A stretch of DNA of 64,000 nucleotides, taken from Candidula unifasciata (taxonomy: Eukaryota; Mollusca; Gastropoda; Stylommatophora; Geomitridae). Each line of letters starts with the position of its first letter. Within the stretch, counting starts at the first letter, position 1. The notes under the pieces were generated by a model. It searched no databases and was not told the DNA's origin. It saw only the letters and a list, made by a program, of their open reading frames with translations. The stretch is taken from the NCBI GenBank assembly GCA_905116865.2, contig CAJHNH020004890.1:1261626-1325625 (forward strand). Direction: 5' to 3'. Both the position numbers and the translations under genes were made by a program. Below, piece after piece: positions 37,701 through 52,000 of the stretch.

Positions 37701-40700
37701 AGAGAGGAAGCTGAAGGGTACCTGCTAGACACTTGGTAGTGTGCTGACTAGTGGTAACTCACTAAGCAGACAACACTGAGTTAAAAGACAGTGAACGTGA
37801 AGAAGGAGGAGAAGAAGAAGAGATTTTGAATAACCTAGAAATGAACAGTTGTCTTGTACTGAACGCGTTGAGGAATGGTTTTAATTTGCACACAGATGAC
37901 TGATATACCTACAGAGCTGTCTTCTATTTGTGGATGACAACTGCTTCCTCTGTTCACAGATTCAGTCTTCCAGATGTCAGTAAAAGTAATGTAATGGATC
38001 TTTTCACATCAGTGGTGCATTGGAATGAACACCAGTCTTAAAAGTGCTCTTGACAGTGTTCATCAACAAATGTTTCATCTACCCTGACACTTCGATGAAG
38101 TAAAAGGTGGAAGAGAAGAAGAAGAAGAAGAAGAACGTGCATCGGACACTGATGCTAAATTTATATTTTATAATCACGCTTTGATGGGTGATGAGGTCGG
38201 CCGCCTTACCTTTTTAGCACAATACCATGTACTCATTCAAGGCTTGGTCACCCTAGGAGTGAAGGTCATCTTTTTTTTTTAAAATTCAAATCCAGCCTAT
38301 GCAGTGGCTTTGGGCTATCAGTCAAGCATCTGGCCATTAAACCTCAGCAGCTTCCCTTCCAGATGTACCTATATTATAAAACTAAAAATCTATGTGTCTA
38401 TCTGTGTATTTCTGAGTCACAAGAACTCCTCCAAAACTGTGACAAGTAGAGGGTGAAGTCTGCAGATGTCATTCTGGCTGTAGTTTCTAGTACTGTATAT
38501 AGTGTGATGCCATTCTCTGACATCATTCAAATGACTACATCTCTTCTCAGTCCATTTCACGTGTACATGCTAACAGTAGTACTCACATACTTACTATCTA
38601 TTTCTTTGTTAGAAGAAACCCCAAGTACATCTGAGGCTGTGTTCTGAAGGAATATCAAAGGAATATCTCGTTCACAGCACAGCTGGATGAAATGACCTGC
38701 TTTCACAGCTTCGTCTTCACTGATCACTCCCTGGTTAGCAATGATGCCAACTAAGTGACTGTGGATTATGTTAAATATTAAAAAAAAAATTTTTACTTGA
38801 AGTGGCAAAGTAGTCAAGGTGTCTACCTGCTATCTGAAGGTTATGGGTTTGCTCTACGGACATGTTAAGTTCACAAGTGCAGTTCCCTGGGGATCAGCAC
38901 TGGAGCTTTGAGTTTGTGCTATGATCTTAGTAAATGGCTAGCAGTTCTACTGAAAGAGACTGAGCTATGTTTGATAAAACCCAGTGAAACGAAGTCAATC
39001 CTCTTAACTTTTCACTAAATGTATCAGTACACTCAATTTGTTAAAAAGTAAACTATTATTTAACACTGTCCCCATAAGTATACTGGACACATGACTGGCT
39101 GACATTTAACCTCACCAGGACTGCACGACGAGCGATAAACACCTGGTGACACAAAAGGCCATCATTCAGATGAGAATCACCTGGGCACAAGTCCAAGAAA
39201 CACCGGTCAACCTGCAGATTATATTTAGGGCCCCAGCTGAGAGCCGGGGTGGTGCTTTAAAATAATATAAATATTGTGTTCCACATTGGGACGGGGATTA
39301 GATAATAAATACCGGATCTATGATTCTAGCCCCATATTTGTATAGACCAAACTGCATCTGATGGGCATAATCAAGATTAAACCAGCAACCTTGACTTTTC
39401 AGGACATTTCTTGGTGCCCACTTTAGGCTCAGAACTCTAAGTCAATTATAAAAATCCACATTGATACGGATTTGAACACACTGGCAACTGGGTTACCTAC
39501 TGACTGGCTGGTAGACAACTTCGCCAGTCGGGACGGTGTCTGGGTCTGGTAATGGCATCAATACTGCAAGAGTCCTTTTCAGGGCTTCTTGGTGGTGAGC
39601 ACTTTTAAGCCATAACATATGGCACAAATAAACAGTCACAATTATAACCAAAACCTTCCCCTTCGGGTATGTTGGCTGAATGCGACATGTTTTTTGTCTT
39701 CTTCAGAAGCAAGCAAGATTTGAACACAAGACTTTCAGGCTGGCAGGCAAGAATTTAACCCTGCTTCTTCTTACAGTTCATGCCATGTAGCAGTGGTAGT
39801 CATGTCTATCTACAATCTTCTGTCTCATGTACTTTCAACCAATTCTGACACAGATCATCTTCCATGCCAGACGTCAAACTCTCCAGCATCTTCTCTCTCA
39901 GTCTCCCTCTGCTTCTTCCACCCTTCAACTTTCCCACCATCACGGTGTACTCCAGTTTTCTTCTTCTCGCGACCTGACCAAAGACTGTCTCCTTCTGATG
40001 TGGGCAATCAATTCTCTTCATCAGTCACTTTTTTTTATGCGGTGTCAAATTATGTAAAGAGAGACATGTCATAAATTCTCTCCATAAATGTTGTTGTGTC
40101 AAGTTGTGTGAAGAGAGACATGTCATCGTTCCTCTCCATAAATTTGATACTGTGTCAAATTGTGTGAAGACAGGCATGATATCATTTCTCTCCATAAAAT
40201 TTTGTCTTTCATGCTGTGTCAAGTTTCATCATTTCTTTCCATAAATTTAGTCTTTGATACTGTGTCTAGTTGTGTGAAGAGACATGTGTCATTATTTCTC
40301 TACATAAATTTGTGTGTGTGAAGATGGTGTGAAGACAGACATGTCATCATTTCTCTCCATCAACTTTTGTCTCTGATGGTCTGTCTGGTTGTGTGAAGAG
40401 ATACATGACATTATTTATCTCCATAAATTTAAAGACTCATGTTGTGTCAAGTTGTCTGAAGAGAGACATCATCTCTCTCAATAAATTTGGTCTATTTGAT
40501 GCTGAGTATAGTTGTGCGAACAGAGACGCCATCATTTCTCCTCCTAAATTTTTTTCTGTCAAGTTGTGTGAAGAGAGACACGGCATCATTTATCTTCCTC
40601 AATTTTGTCTTTGATGTTGTGTATAGTTGTTTGAAAAGAGACATCATCATTTCTCTCCATAAATTTTGTTTTTCAAGCTGTGTCTAGTTGTGTGAAGAGA

Positions 40701-42409
40701 GACATGACATCATTTCTCTACATAACTTTTATTGTGTCGAATTGTGTGAAGAGAGAGACGTCATAATTTCAATGAGAAACATAATTTCTTTCCATAAATT
40801 TTGTCTCTGATGTTGTGTCTTGTTATGTGAAGAGAGACATAGCATTTCCCTCCAAAAATCTACTGTGTTGTTCTGTATATAGTTAAGTTACGTGATTAAA
40901 TGAGACTGGTGTGTAATTTAGTTCAGTTTTTTCACATAATCTTTCAAGACCAACCATACTGGACAAAAAGAAAGCATGCTGTTCACAAAATTATTGTTAC
41001 CATTTTACAAACAGCAAGAAAATCCACAAACATCAATGACAAAGCCAACATTCAGACTAACCCTGAAATATGAGCAAATCCTGTTATCAGCATACTCCCA
41101 AACAAAGCTTTAAACTCATGAAACCGACTTCCATCCACAATGCGAGCTATTATCTGAAAAACAAACATAGAGAAAGAAGCAAATTGTTTTAAACTTCCCT
41201 GTGTGGATACCGGGGCCGTATTTCAGGGAAAATAAAAAGCATGTCGTAAAAAGGCAGTTGAGTAAGAATTTAATGAAATCAGATGTATTAGGCCCAAAAG
41301 GCACAGGCATCATAGAATAACTGTAAACCACAATATAACGTGCCAACGCTGAAGAAGAAGTTGTAAACTTCAAATGTAAATTCAAAGGAAAGGAACCATT
41401 TTCATGCCAGAATATGTTTTGAAAGGAAAGAAACCATTGTCATGACAGAAGATGTTTTGAAAGGAAAGGAACCATTTTCATGCCAGAATATGTTTTGAAA
41501 GGAAAGAAACCATTTTCATGCCAGAAGATGTTTTGAAAGGAAAGGAACCATTTTCATGACAGAAGATGTTTTGAAAGGAAAGGAACCATTTTCATGCCAG
41601 AATATGTTTTGAAAGGAAAGGAACCATTTTCATGACAGAAGATGTTTTGAAAGGAAAGAAACCATTTTCATGCCAGAAGATGTTTTGAAAGGAAAGGAAC
41701 CATTTTCATGCTAGAAGATGTTTTGTGTTTGTGGTTTTAACCCCATATTTTAAGACTAACTGGCACTTAACAGCAATGTGGTCAACATCATGCCAGCTGT
41801 CTTTACTTTCCCCCAAAAACCTGGCCGTATTTTAGATAAGGTTGACCTGGGAGGCCAGCTAACTGAAGAAAAAAAAAATGCCCAAAATCAAAGGGGATTC
41901 TTTAGCATTCATTCTTACAGGTCTGCTTTTATATTATCTCACCACACCTTTTTTGGTTTGTTTCATAGTTTACTTCCATTCAATTCTCTGGTGTATGCAG
42001 ATTTTGTCTTTTTTAAAAGTTATATTCCATTTTCTATATATGCCTCTATATGAATGTTGTTGTTGCTTCTCACTCTCTCTTCAGCATACACCTGCAGCCT
42101 TGATGGGACAACAGATTTGTTGTAAGACTGTTTTCAAAAATTTATAGTAACACTTGGTCTCTTTTAGTTGTACTCCAGGTGTTACAGCCATATACAGATA
42201 TATATATATATATATACAGCCAAGTGTTACACTTGGTCTCAATTAGTTGTACTCCAGGTGTTACAGCCATATACAGAAATATATATATATATATATATAT
42301 ATATAGAGCCAAGTGTTACACTTGGTCTCTTTTAGTTGTACTCCATGTGTTACAGCCATATACAGAAATATATATATATATATATAAATATATAAATATA
42401 TATATATAA

Positions 42410-42488
<79 letters not shown>

Positions 42489-45400
42489 CAGCCAAGTGTT
42501 ACACTTGGTCTCATCAGTGTTATATATACTGTAAGCAGGGGGTTGCATGGTCTCTAGGCATGGTGTCTGCCTCGAGTGCTAGAGGTTCCAGGTTCAATCC
42601 CTGGTAAGGGCTGGGATTTTTTCACGTGGGCTTGGCCTTCCAGTAATTCCCCCTGGTCTTTGGGTAGTGAGATTGGACGCCCGTGTGCATTGTTGCGTAC
42701 ATGAAAAATGCCCTTGGCAGCTGGAAATCGAAAAGAGTAGCCTAATGGTGCTGCCCAAGCAGAATTTGGAATTAAAAATCTACCCAAAGTATTTCAGGAT
42801 TAGCGCAGGGGCTACAGAACCTGTGCACTGTGCTGAGCTTCTTCGGACTCAGACTTGAGTCATAAGAAGAACAGAGCACTTACGGGTTTCACCTGTGTGC
42901 CATGATGTTGATCCGTTATTCAAAACCTCAAAACAATATACTGTAAACTTGGTGAGCATTTGATTTTAGCAGATTTCAGAGCATATAGTAGACCTTACTT
43001 CCATAGGTTATAGTATACCTTACTTCCATAGGTTATAGTATACTGTACTTCCATACCGTATTCTTAATTTTATTTTTTCTGTTTTTAGTATGCTGCAAGG
43101 TTGAAGTCTGTACCCAAGCGCTTATTTGTTTAAATATGTAACTCTAAACGGTTATTTCAGTTTTAACATATGCCACTGAATGTTGGAGAACCACTAAATA
43201 CATGGAATAAAATTTAAATGCATTCAAAGATAACTGCTTGAGGAAAATACTGAACATAACATGGGATGAACTCAAGAGGGTTGAAGGAATAAGAGAACTG
43301 TCCGGGCAACCATTAGAATCAACAGTTATAAGACAGAGAAGATTGCGCTATTTTGGACACATCCTGAGAAGAAGGGAGCACCAAACAGGCACTTAATGAG
43401 AAATAAAGAGATTAAGAAGGCAAAAGAAAACCAAAATGAACACTGATGAGAGAAGCCAAAATTGCTGGACTAGATACCATCCCTGATATTGAAAGTACTG
43501 CACAGGATAGAATAAAATGGAGGAATAGAGTGTCAGCATATATGAGACATAAAACAGCACAATAGGACAGTGTCAGGGTTTCTTCCTGTTATTGGATAGT
43601 TCAGTACGATGATGATTAATCTCACTAGTGTACTCTGCGACCCTTAGTTAAACTCAGTACGTGTAGAAACACGTAGAAACGTGGGTACTGAACGAAGCTG
43701 GGTGAAAGCTCAGTGTAGCTTGGTCAAGGCCAAGCGGATTTCACATAGGCTGACCACCGTGTGAACACGGAGGCGTGTAACAAAACGGCTGGGCAGGCCG
43801 AGTTCTGGGATCTCTTGATTGTGACTGGTGTTGTTAACTGGATGTGTGACCAGACATTAGACTGTGTTAGATTCACTGACTTGTAGAAATGTACCATTGT
43901 ATTTATTAACTGTAACGCATACTATTCGTAGTGTGATTAAATGTATTTAATACATTACAGGGTAGAAATTACTGTTCTATTTAGATCTCAGTTAGCATTA
44001 GATTTAAGGTAGTAGTTAGACTTTGTCAGTAGTTATAACTCTTTACGATAAGACAGACCATGCATTGTTTGTGGCGTTAGCATCTGTCGACGCACCTCTA
44101 GGCCCACACGTGGCGTGTGCCATAGCGTCTTTGGCATCAGGAGACAGTGGGTTGAGTTAGCGCTGTAAAGGAGAGTGGTAGCAGCTCAGAGCTTATATCA
44201 TGAACGTGAAAAGGCGCATCTAAGCGATTTTAAAGTTAGAAGCAGCCTGGTTTCAGAATAAGGAGCGCCACCCCTCCTGAGGGGTTCGCGTCACGTCTTG
44301 CTCTTTTGATAATAAAGAATGTGTGTGTGTTGCAACCAGTGTTTGGCTTAGGTATGTTTGTCAGTTGTGTTTTTCTATCATCAGCCTACAGCGTAGCCAA
44401 TGGAATCGAACCCTAGACATTTAGGTCTCTGACAGACAGTGATGGTTTATATGTTTCTGTTCTTTTAATTTTCATAGTAGTTATTTGTATGCAGTGATAA
44501 TCTCTAAAAAAAACAATTGACTTTCCTATATATAATGAAACAGATATATAAAATAACATGAAACTCTTAACTATACCATTTTAATATTTAGTTTCATATC
44601 TTCAAATGTAAATTGTTTGTTCATGTTTAACATATGCCAGTGGATATTGGGAAACCACTAGAGATACAGAATGAAAGTTTAATGCATTACAAAAATGCTG
44701 GGGAAAAAATAAGGTTAAATGGGAGACATTTTTAAAAAGTGAAGAAATCTGATAAATGTCTGGACACCCGTTGAAATCAATAATTATAAGACAAAGAAGA
44801 TGTGATATACTGGGCACAACCTGAGAAGGGGCACAGAATCGCCATACAAGTACTGACACTAAAAACAAATGGACTGAGGAAACATGGACATCCAAGAGAA
44901 ACCCTGTATAAAACATTATTAAGAAAATCCAAAGGTGCAGGACTCCATTCATGACATCAAAAAGATTGCATAGGAAAGAATGGAATGGAGGAATTGACTA
45001 CGAGCCCTACATGACTTGATGGCATGACATATAAATAAATATACATCTGACAAGTAATTAGTAGGCTGAAACACACCTGATACATGTTGAGTGTATGCAA
45101 CAAGTCAACAGCTGGCAAGATTCCAGGAATGTCATCAATATCATAAACTGGCTCATCAATGTCAGCAATGTCCAGGTCAGTATTACAAGATACTTTCAGA
45201 CAAGCTACAATATTCCGCCCAATTCTAAAGGCTTCTGCTTCACTCTCAGCAAAATAATCTGTGCAACCACTTGTCCTGTTAACAACAACAACAAAAGTGT
45301 GAGGATTTTGGGCAAAAGAAGAGCACTGTTTACACCAAGTTCTAGTCATATCTGACAATATGTGTGACATCTGTATTCCTGGTCAGTGCAACGCTCTAAA

Positions 45401-48400
45401 GATTCATATATTAGAGGTACTGAAAGCAGCTCTATTACTTGTGTATTATAGGAACCACAACACACATACTCTTGGACACGTACTATCTGACAACTATTTA
45501 AAAAATGTTGTGTGCTATCTGAGTTACACACTGAATCAGCACACTTCCAAGTGTCTATAGGTATAACTTTTTGCTCCCACACTATCGAAGCAGGACTCGA
45601 TGACAGTAGTTCCGTCATACAACAGGTTTATTCGACAAAACATCAGAGGTAGTTACACGCCCTAACATCAACACACCTGCATACGTAGACATGTAGACAT
45701 TGATCCTAATTGACATTCGAACATAGTCCATATAGTCCTCACTCTTTCTCTCTCAACTTGTAGTGACCTCTCCCTAACCGCTACTGCTCCAAAGGTCTAC
45801 AGCGTCCCACAACTCTGGGCTCACTGTACAGCAGAACAGGACAAACTCTATCAACTGGACCTTGATATTACATCAGCAGACACTTCGGCTGACAGGAAAT
45901 GGACTTCACTTGCTCGTTCTCCAGCATCTGCCCACAGCACATCAGCCTATCAAAGGACTCTGATGACCGAAGGACTTATGTGCGCTCGCCGGCATCCCTA
46001 CTGTTCTGTTTCCATAGTGATCCTACGTCTCCTTGAGCCGTCACCCAGAACAGTCACTACTGGAGCATCCAGTCCCCTTGACCTTACTTCGCCAGCGGGA
46101 CTATACCTTCGACCAGTACCTTGCACGCAACCCTTACACAGACCTTGCTGTCTGATGGTTTCTCTGTACTGTCTCATTCGAGAGATACCTACTCTGACCC
46201 TGACTTGGTCTCTCTCTCTCTCTGCCTCGGACTCTGACTTGGTCTCTCTCTGATTAACTCTCCCTCTGACGTACAGCACTCTCGTGCTGGGTGTGTACTA
46301 CACCCACACTTCCCCAGTGCTTTAGCTCTCTGGCTGCAGCTCACTGACCCGGACTGTCTACGCAGCCCCAATATATCCCTGCCGAACATATGTGGGCGGC
46401 TGATGTTACACGAGAGGCACGCTCGTGTGGGCATTCTCGGGAATCATGCTCATGTGAGCCTTCTCGTGAGTCACGCTCATGTGGGCATTCTCGAAAATCA
46501 TGCTTATGTGGGTGGTTGCTGTTACCTGAGAATCACGCTGTCACGTAATTCATACTTTCTCTTGTCAGCCCCCACCGTGAACCCACGCATCTACTTTCAC
46601 GGGCATGCATGCCTCTTAGGTGATAGTACATTTCTCACTGGTCCCAATATTTTCTCCCCCTCACTACTCGGGCCAATGTTTACACTGTCCATAGGACATT
46701 CCCTTGAACTCCTGGAAAGTACTATCATACCACTCTGTCCCTTCAAACACTATTACACTCTCCCAAATCAGCACGCAACAAAGAGACTGATGAAGTTTGT
46801 TCAGAAAACTCTTATTTCGAGAATCTGGCACACTTCAATGTTTATCCTGCTTCCTAATGATCCTGTGATTATCAGCCAAGTTGAAGAGAAATGGGGACAG
46901 AGCTCATTTTGTTTTAAAGCAGATGTTATCTGAAGAGTCTGAATTTCTCTCTTTTCTTCAAAAATGACCTTGGCTCCCAGGTCGACCCAGCCTTGAGTGG
47001 GTACCGGGTGCCGTCCCGGGAAGTAGAGGCTGACCACATCACCCATCTTGTACCGTTGATCTATAAAATATAGGTCTAGCCCTACATGCTCTATATGCCT
47101 AAAGGCGTAAAACAGGGTACTTTACTTTTTTACTTTTACCTTTCTTAAAAGTGGGTATTAATAATGATTCTTTCTACTCATGGGGTAATTTCTCCGTCTT
47201 CCAAACTAGTTTTATTAATTCATATATCTTTAAATGCAAAGCATGTCCACCTTCTTTTATAAGTTTAGCAGCAATTCCTTCAGTACCAGCTTCTTTATTG
47301 TTTTTAAGCTGTTTTATGACATACAGAACTTCTTCAAAATCAGGTTCTTCAGTATTTGGTTCACATGTTAGTGGATAAGTATTTAGTGGAGTTTCACAAT
47401 TTAACAATTCAGTAAAGTATTCCTTTCATCTGTTACACCTCATTATTATTTATAATGCTCCTATTGTGATCTTTTTAGCCATATACACTGTGTTGATGCC
47501 CTTGTTTTACAGAGTTCAATCTTTTTAAAAAACAAACTTTCTGAATTCGTTGCTCTGATGGTCAGCTTTCATTTCCATCACAACACTGTTCATGTATTCT
47601 CGCTTTTCCTGCCTGACTACTTTTGTAGTTTCTTTACATTCTGTTCTATATTTTCTTCACTTCGTACTTTGCTAGTATCATTTAGCTATATCTACCTAGC
47701 ATGTTTCTTATTACTGGCTGCATTTTCTGATTTCTTAAAACCAATTCAAAGAACATGCTTTCGCAACTAAGCACTTAAATGGACATCTTTAGATGATCCA
47801 GAAGTACAGAAAGACATAAAAACAGTCCCATATAAGATTGTGGGAGTCCCCGTGGCCGAGTAGCTAGATGCTAGCCGCGGATCAGAAGGTCGTGGGTTCG
47901 CTTTCTAGAAGAGCAGGACTATTTTCAAAAATGACCTTGGCTTCCAAGTCGACCCAGCCTTGAGTGGGTACCAGGTGCAGTCACGGGAAGTAAAGATGGC
48001 CGGCGTGATGCTACCACATTACCCATCTCCTGCCGATTGGTCTATAAAAATATAGGTCTAGCCCTATATGCCCTATACGCCTAAAGGTGTGGAAAAGGGG
48101 TCCTTTACCCTTACTTACTATAAGATTGTGAAATCCTAAGACGGATTCTGTAAAATTTCAGTTTTACGTTTTCATTCCCAAATTTTTATGATATTGATGT
48201 TTCTTGTATTTTCTTTCTATTGTACTCTGGATGTGATCTTTGCAACTTGGTGTATAAAGATCTCTTAACTCTTTGAGGCCCAAGCAACAGTGTGAGCATT
48301 GATTGAGAAGTTTCGTCTTGCCCAAACAACGCTGTCATCATTGTTTGTGTATCCCGTACACTTTGCTTTGCACACAGCTCTGTACTTGTTTCTAATGTTC

Positions 48401-48986
48401 AGAAGTATGATTAAACTATTCGGAGAAAGCTACTATGCTGAAATCCTTTTAGATACTTTCCCTATCAGAAATCACAAGTGCATAATTTGAATGGATTCAC
48501 AGGGAAATTTTTTTCAACAGTGCATTTTCTAAGTTTGTTTTTGAGTGCCATTAATACCAATGTTCCTACCACAAGCACAGGTCGCACAATGCGTCTTTCT
48601 GTGGCTGAAGCTCTGAAATTGTTTCAGTCAGATGTTTTTAATTCTGATAATGATAATGACAATTTAGATTTTTTGGAAAGTGATTCAGACGGTGATTTTT
48701 CACCAGCGAAGCCGAGGGATCAACTGTTCTGAATCTAGCGATTCTGATGAGTTTATTACACAGACAATGTCCCATTGCTACGGTATTTATGGTGTACGAG
48801 AAGGAAAGTGCTCTAAACAAAGAGATTGTACTATATCTTTGATGCATTTCTATTATTTATTAAAATGTGATCAATTTCTGATTATAAGTTATCCTATCAT
48901 ATGATTGCCAGGATATACATAGACAAACCTGGAAACCTGGCACTGTTGATAAAGCATTCACTAATCCCCCCCCCCCCCCCCCCCCG

Positions 48987-49055
<69 letters not shown>

Positions 49056-52000
49056 TGGTACACAATGTTTCCATTATTTTCTAGCCCACAAATAAAAAAC
49101 CTTTACTTATTTAAAAAATACAATTATTTTTACACTGTAAATGCCAGAAAATCACTGCATAAATACAGCCTCCTGTGCTAATCTTTAGAAGGGTCACAAG
49201 CACTACCTGCAATGTAGTGTTGCACCTCCCAACTCCTCTGCTGAGACTGTCTCCCCAAGAGCAGCTTGCACTAGAGGTGGTCCACCCAAAAATATTGTCC
49301 CAGCCTTGTCAACAATCACCGCCTCGTCTGCCATGGTGGGGATGTAAGCTCCACCAGCCGTACAGCTCCCACATACTATGGCAATTTGTGGTATCTGTGC
49401 TGCTGACATAACAGCTTCATTATAGAATCCCTGGCCTCCGGGGTTGAAGATGTCTGCCTGTGGAAGTCAGGTATGATATATTATATGTGAACCATTTTTT
49501 TGGTCACATTATAAGAAAAGAACCATTGCATTGCAAGACATCAATGTGGCTGTTTCGGGATATGTCAGTTAAGTGATTTTGTGTACCTGTGTAGTTTTGT
49601 TTCATTGATGTATGTGCTGATGAAGTCATATTGTGAAGCTTACCGATCTACTTTTTGTTCGGTTTATATCTTTCTACGATATAAGAAATGAACAACTGGA
49701 ACAGGTTATGACAAGTGGAAAGATGTATGGGAAGAGAGATGGAGAAAGACTTTGAGAGAAGTTACTTGGCAGCTTCTGGTCATGGCATAGAAGGGTATCA
49801 GAGTATTAAAAAATACTGGACCTCACAAAGTGTGGAGAAGCATGATTGTTCATGCCCAGTGGTAGCAAGGTAGCTGACAATGACATACATATGTGCCTGA
49901 GTGCATGCTCTGTTATGTGATTTGCTGTTTTACTTAAATAAGAAAATGAATGAGGAAATATACCAGATTTTCCTTGCGACAATAAAGCACTCAAAGTTGT
50001 ACACACCACAAAGAGCTTCATACTTCTTTTAAATCTGACGTGTTAGATTCACAACCACTGACCACATTCAGCACAAATATTGCAAAATTGTTCTTCATCA
50101 TCTTCTACTTCTTCAGTCTTTGAAGTGCACTGCTGCAGATATCACCAACTTCCAATTATCTTTGTGATTGGACTACTCTTTCTAGTTGGTGACTCCAAGT
50201 GTTTGTAGGTCTGCCAGCATGTTATCTTTCCATCATTCGTGGTGTGCCCTGCCCTCTACTCTCTTATTTAACCTCTTTTCGAACAGTTTTTGTCTCAGTT
50301 ATTCGCCCTTTTCTCTCAATGTTCCAACCACTGCAGTCTATTACACGGCTAAATTACTGTAGCTTCTTCTTCTTCTGTGTTCACCGGCTGTAAACTCCGT
50401 CGGGAGTTCCTGGTTGTTCATCCATTTGGACTTTGGCTTTGTGTCAGGGCCAGATTTTTGCGGATAGATCTGTTCTACTGGCTTATTTGTGTGCATTTGG
50501 TTGTTTCTTGCCGCTCGGGCAAATGCACTCCAAGTTCCCCAGTTTGTCAATTCCTACTACATGCTTGTTGAGGAGGCAGGGGTCTATTCTTGTTTCCCCC
50601 CCCCCCCCCTTTCCCCCATCAATGGGGCCACGAACCCACAGAGGGGATTGCTGTAGCAAAAATATACAGTGATCAAAAACAAAAAAGAAATTACTTGCAA
50701 AGGCAGAAATGCTCCAGCCGAGTCCACTACATAAATGCAAGGCAGGCAGTTCTGTTGAGCGATCTGCTGTGCTCGGAGTTGTTTTTTCAGGGTTATAGGA
50801 TAGATTGCACCTCCTTTGAATGCTCCATCCATAGCAGTGATCATGCAATACCGGTCCATTACTTTGCCTATTCCTGGTAAACACATACAATCAATTTGCA
50901 ATTTAGTTTTTAATGGGTGTTCTTAGTAAGTGAAGTAAAGAAACATTTCAGCATTAGGTATATGATGATAGTCAACATTTTACAGACCATTTGGTTCTCA
51001 GAGATTCAGAAGTATATTGTGCAAGATCCTATTTGATTACTACTAGTGTTGTTGGTGATTGTGTCTTTTCTGTTATTTGATACTTTGAATGTTTTTCTCC
51101 AAGTTCTTATCAACGGTATCCGGCATTTTCCCTTCTGATCTCTTTTGAGACACATTTTTTTATATGGGGGGGGGGGGGGGGGGGGGGTCCTTGTCATGTA
51201 TTCAGGGTGGTGGGTCCCTGCCATGTATTTAGGGTGGAGGAGGGTCCTTGCCATGTATTTAGGGTGGGGGCAGGTCCTTACTTTTTATTTGGGGTGGGGG
51301 GTGGGGGGTCCTTGCCATGTATTTGGGGTGAAGGAGGGTCCTTACCATATATTTGGGGTGGGGGTAGGTCCTTGCCATATATTTGGGGTGGGGGGGGGGG
51401 GTCCTTGCCATGTATTTGGGGTGGGGGGTCCTTGCCATGTATTTGGGGTGGGGGGTCCTTGCCATATATTTGGGGTGGGGGGGTCCTTGCCATGTATTTG
51501 GGTTGGGAGGTCCTTGTATTTGGGGGGGGGGGGGGTGGGGCAGCCCTTGCATTGGGGAGGGGGGAAAGCACCACCTGAAAAAAAGTTGGAGACCTCTGCC
51601 TTGATTAGATGCTTTTTAAATGACATTATGCTGGCTCTCCTCCGAACTTCGGCCCCATATTATGGCGGCCAAACAATTACAATAACAGGGCCTCAGTCGT
51701 GTGTAAAATGTGGAGTGCTTGCCGAGGAACAAATTGCAGCAAAACTAGGATTGCCTCCGAATAACAAACCAATATTATCGAGGGCAAACAGATACTCTAA
51801 CAGGGTCTCAGGGATATGTTAATTACGGACCTGTTTCTGCGACTATGCTGCACTGCCGACAATATCTCCCTACGCCGCTACGTGTCGAAATTGTCAACAA
51901 ATAGTAATCCTAGTTTTGCCGTGATGTGTTCGTCGGAGGAAGTCCACATTTTATACAAGACTGAGGCCCTGTTGGAGTATTTGTTTGGCCGCCATAATAG

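Noticed and set aside
45506..46780. Exact target duplication for LTR copy B
   Set aside because: The flanking pentamers AAAAA and AAGAG differ, so a duplication cannot be claimed.
46403..46933. 176-residue plus-strand frame
   Set aside because: It runs across the inverted solo LTR and flank; part is repeated LTR minisatellite (NHAHV words), not a gene.
51145..51822. Gly/Pro-rich frames on both strands
   Set aside because: They arise from the G-rich minisatellite in intron 1 and are open on both strands.
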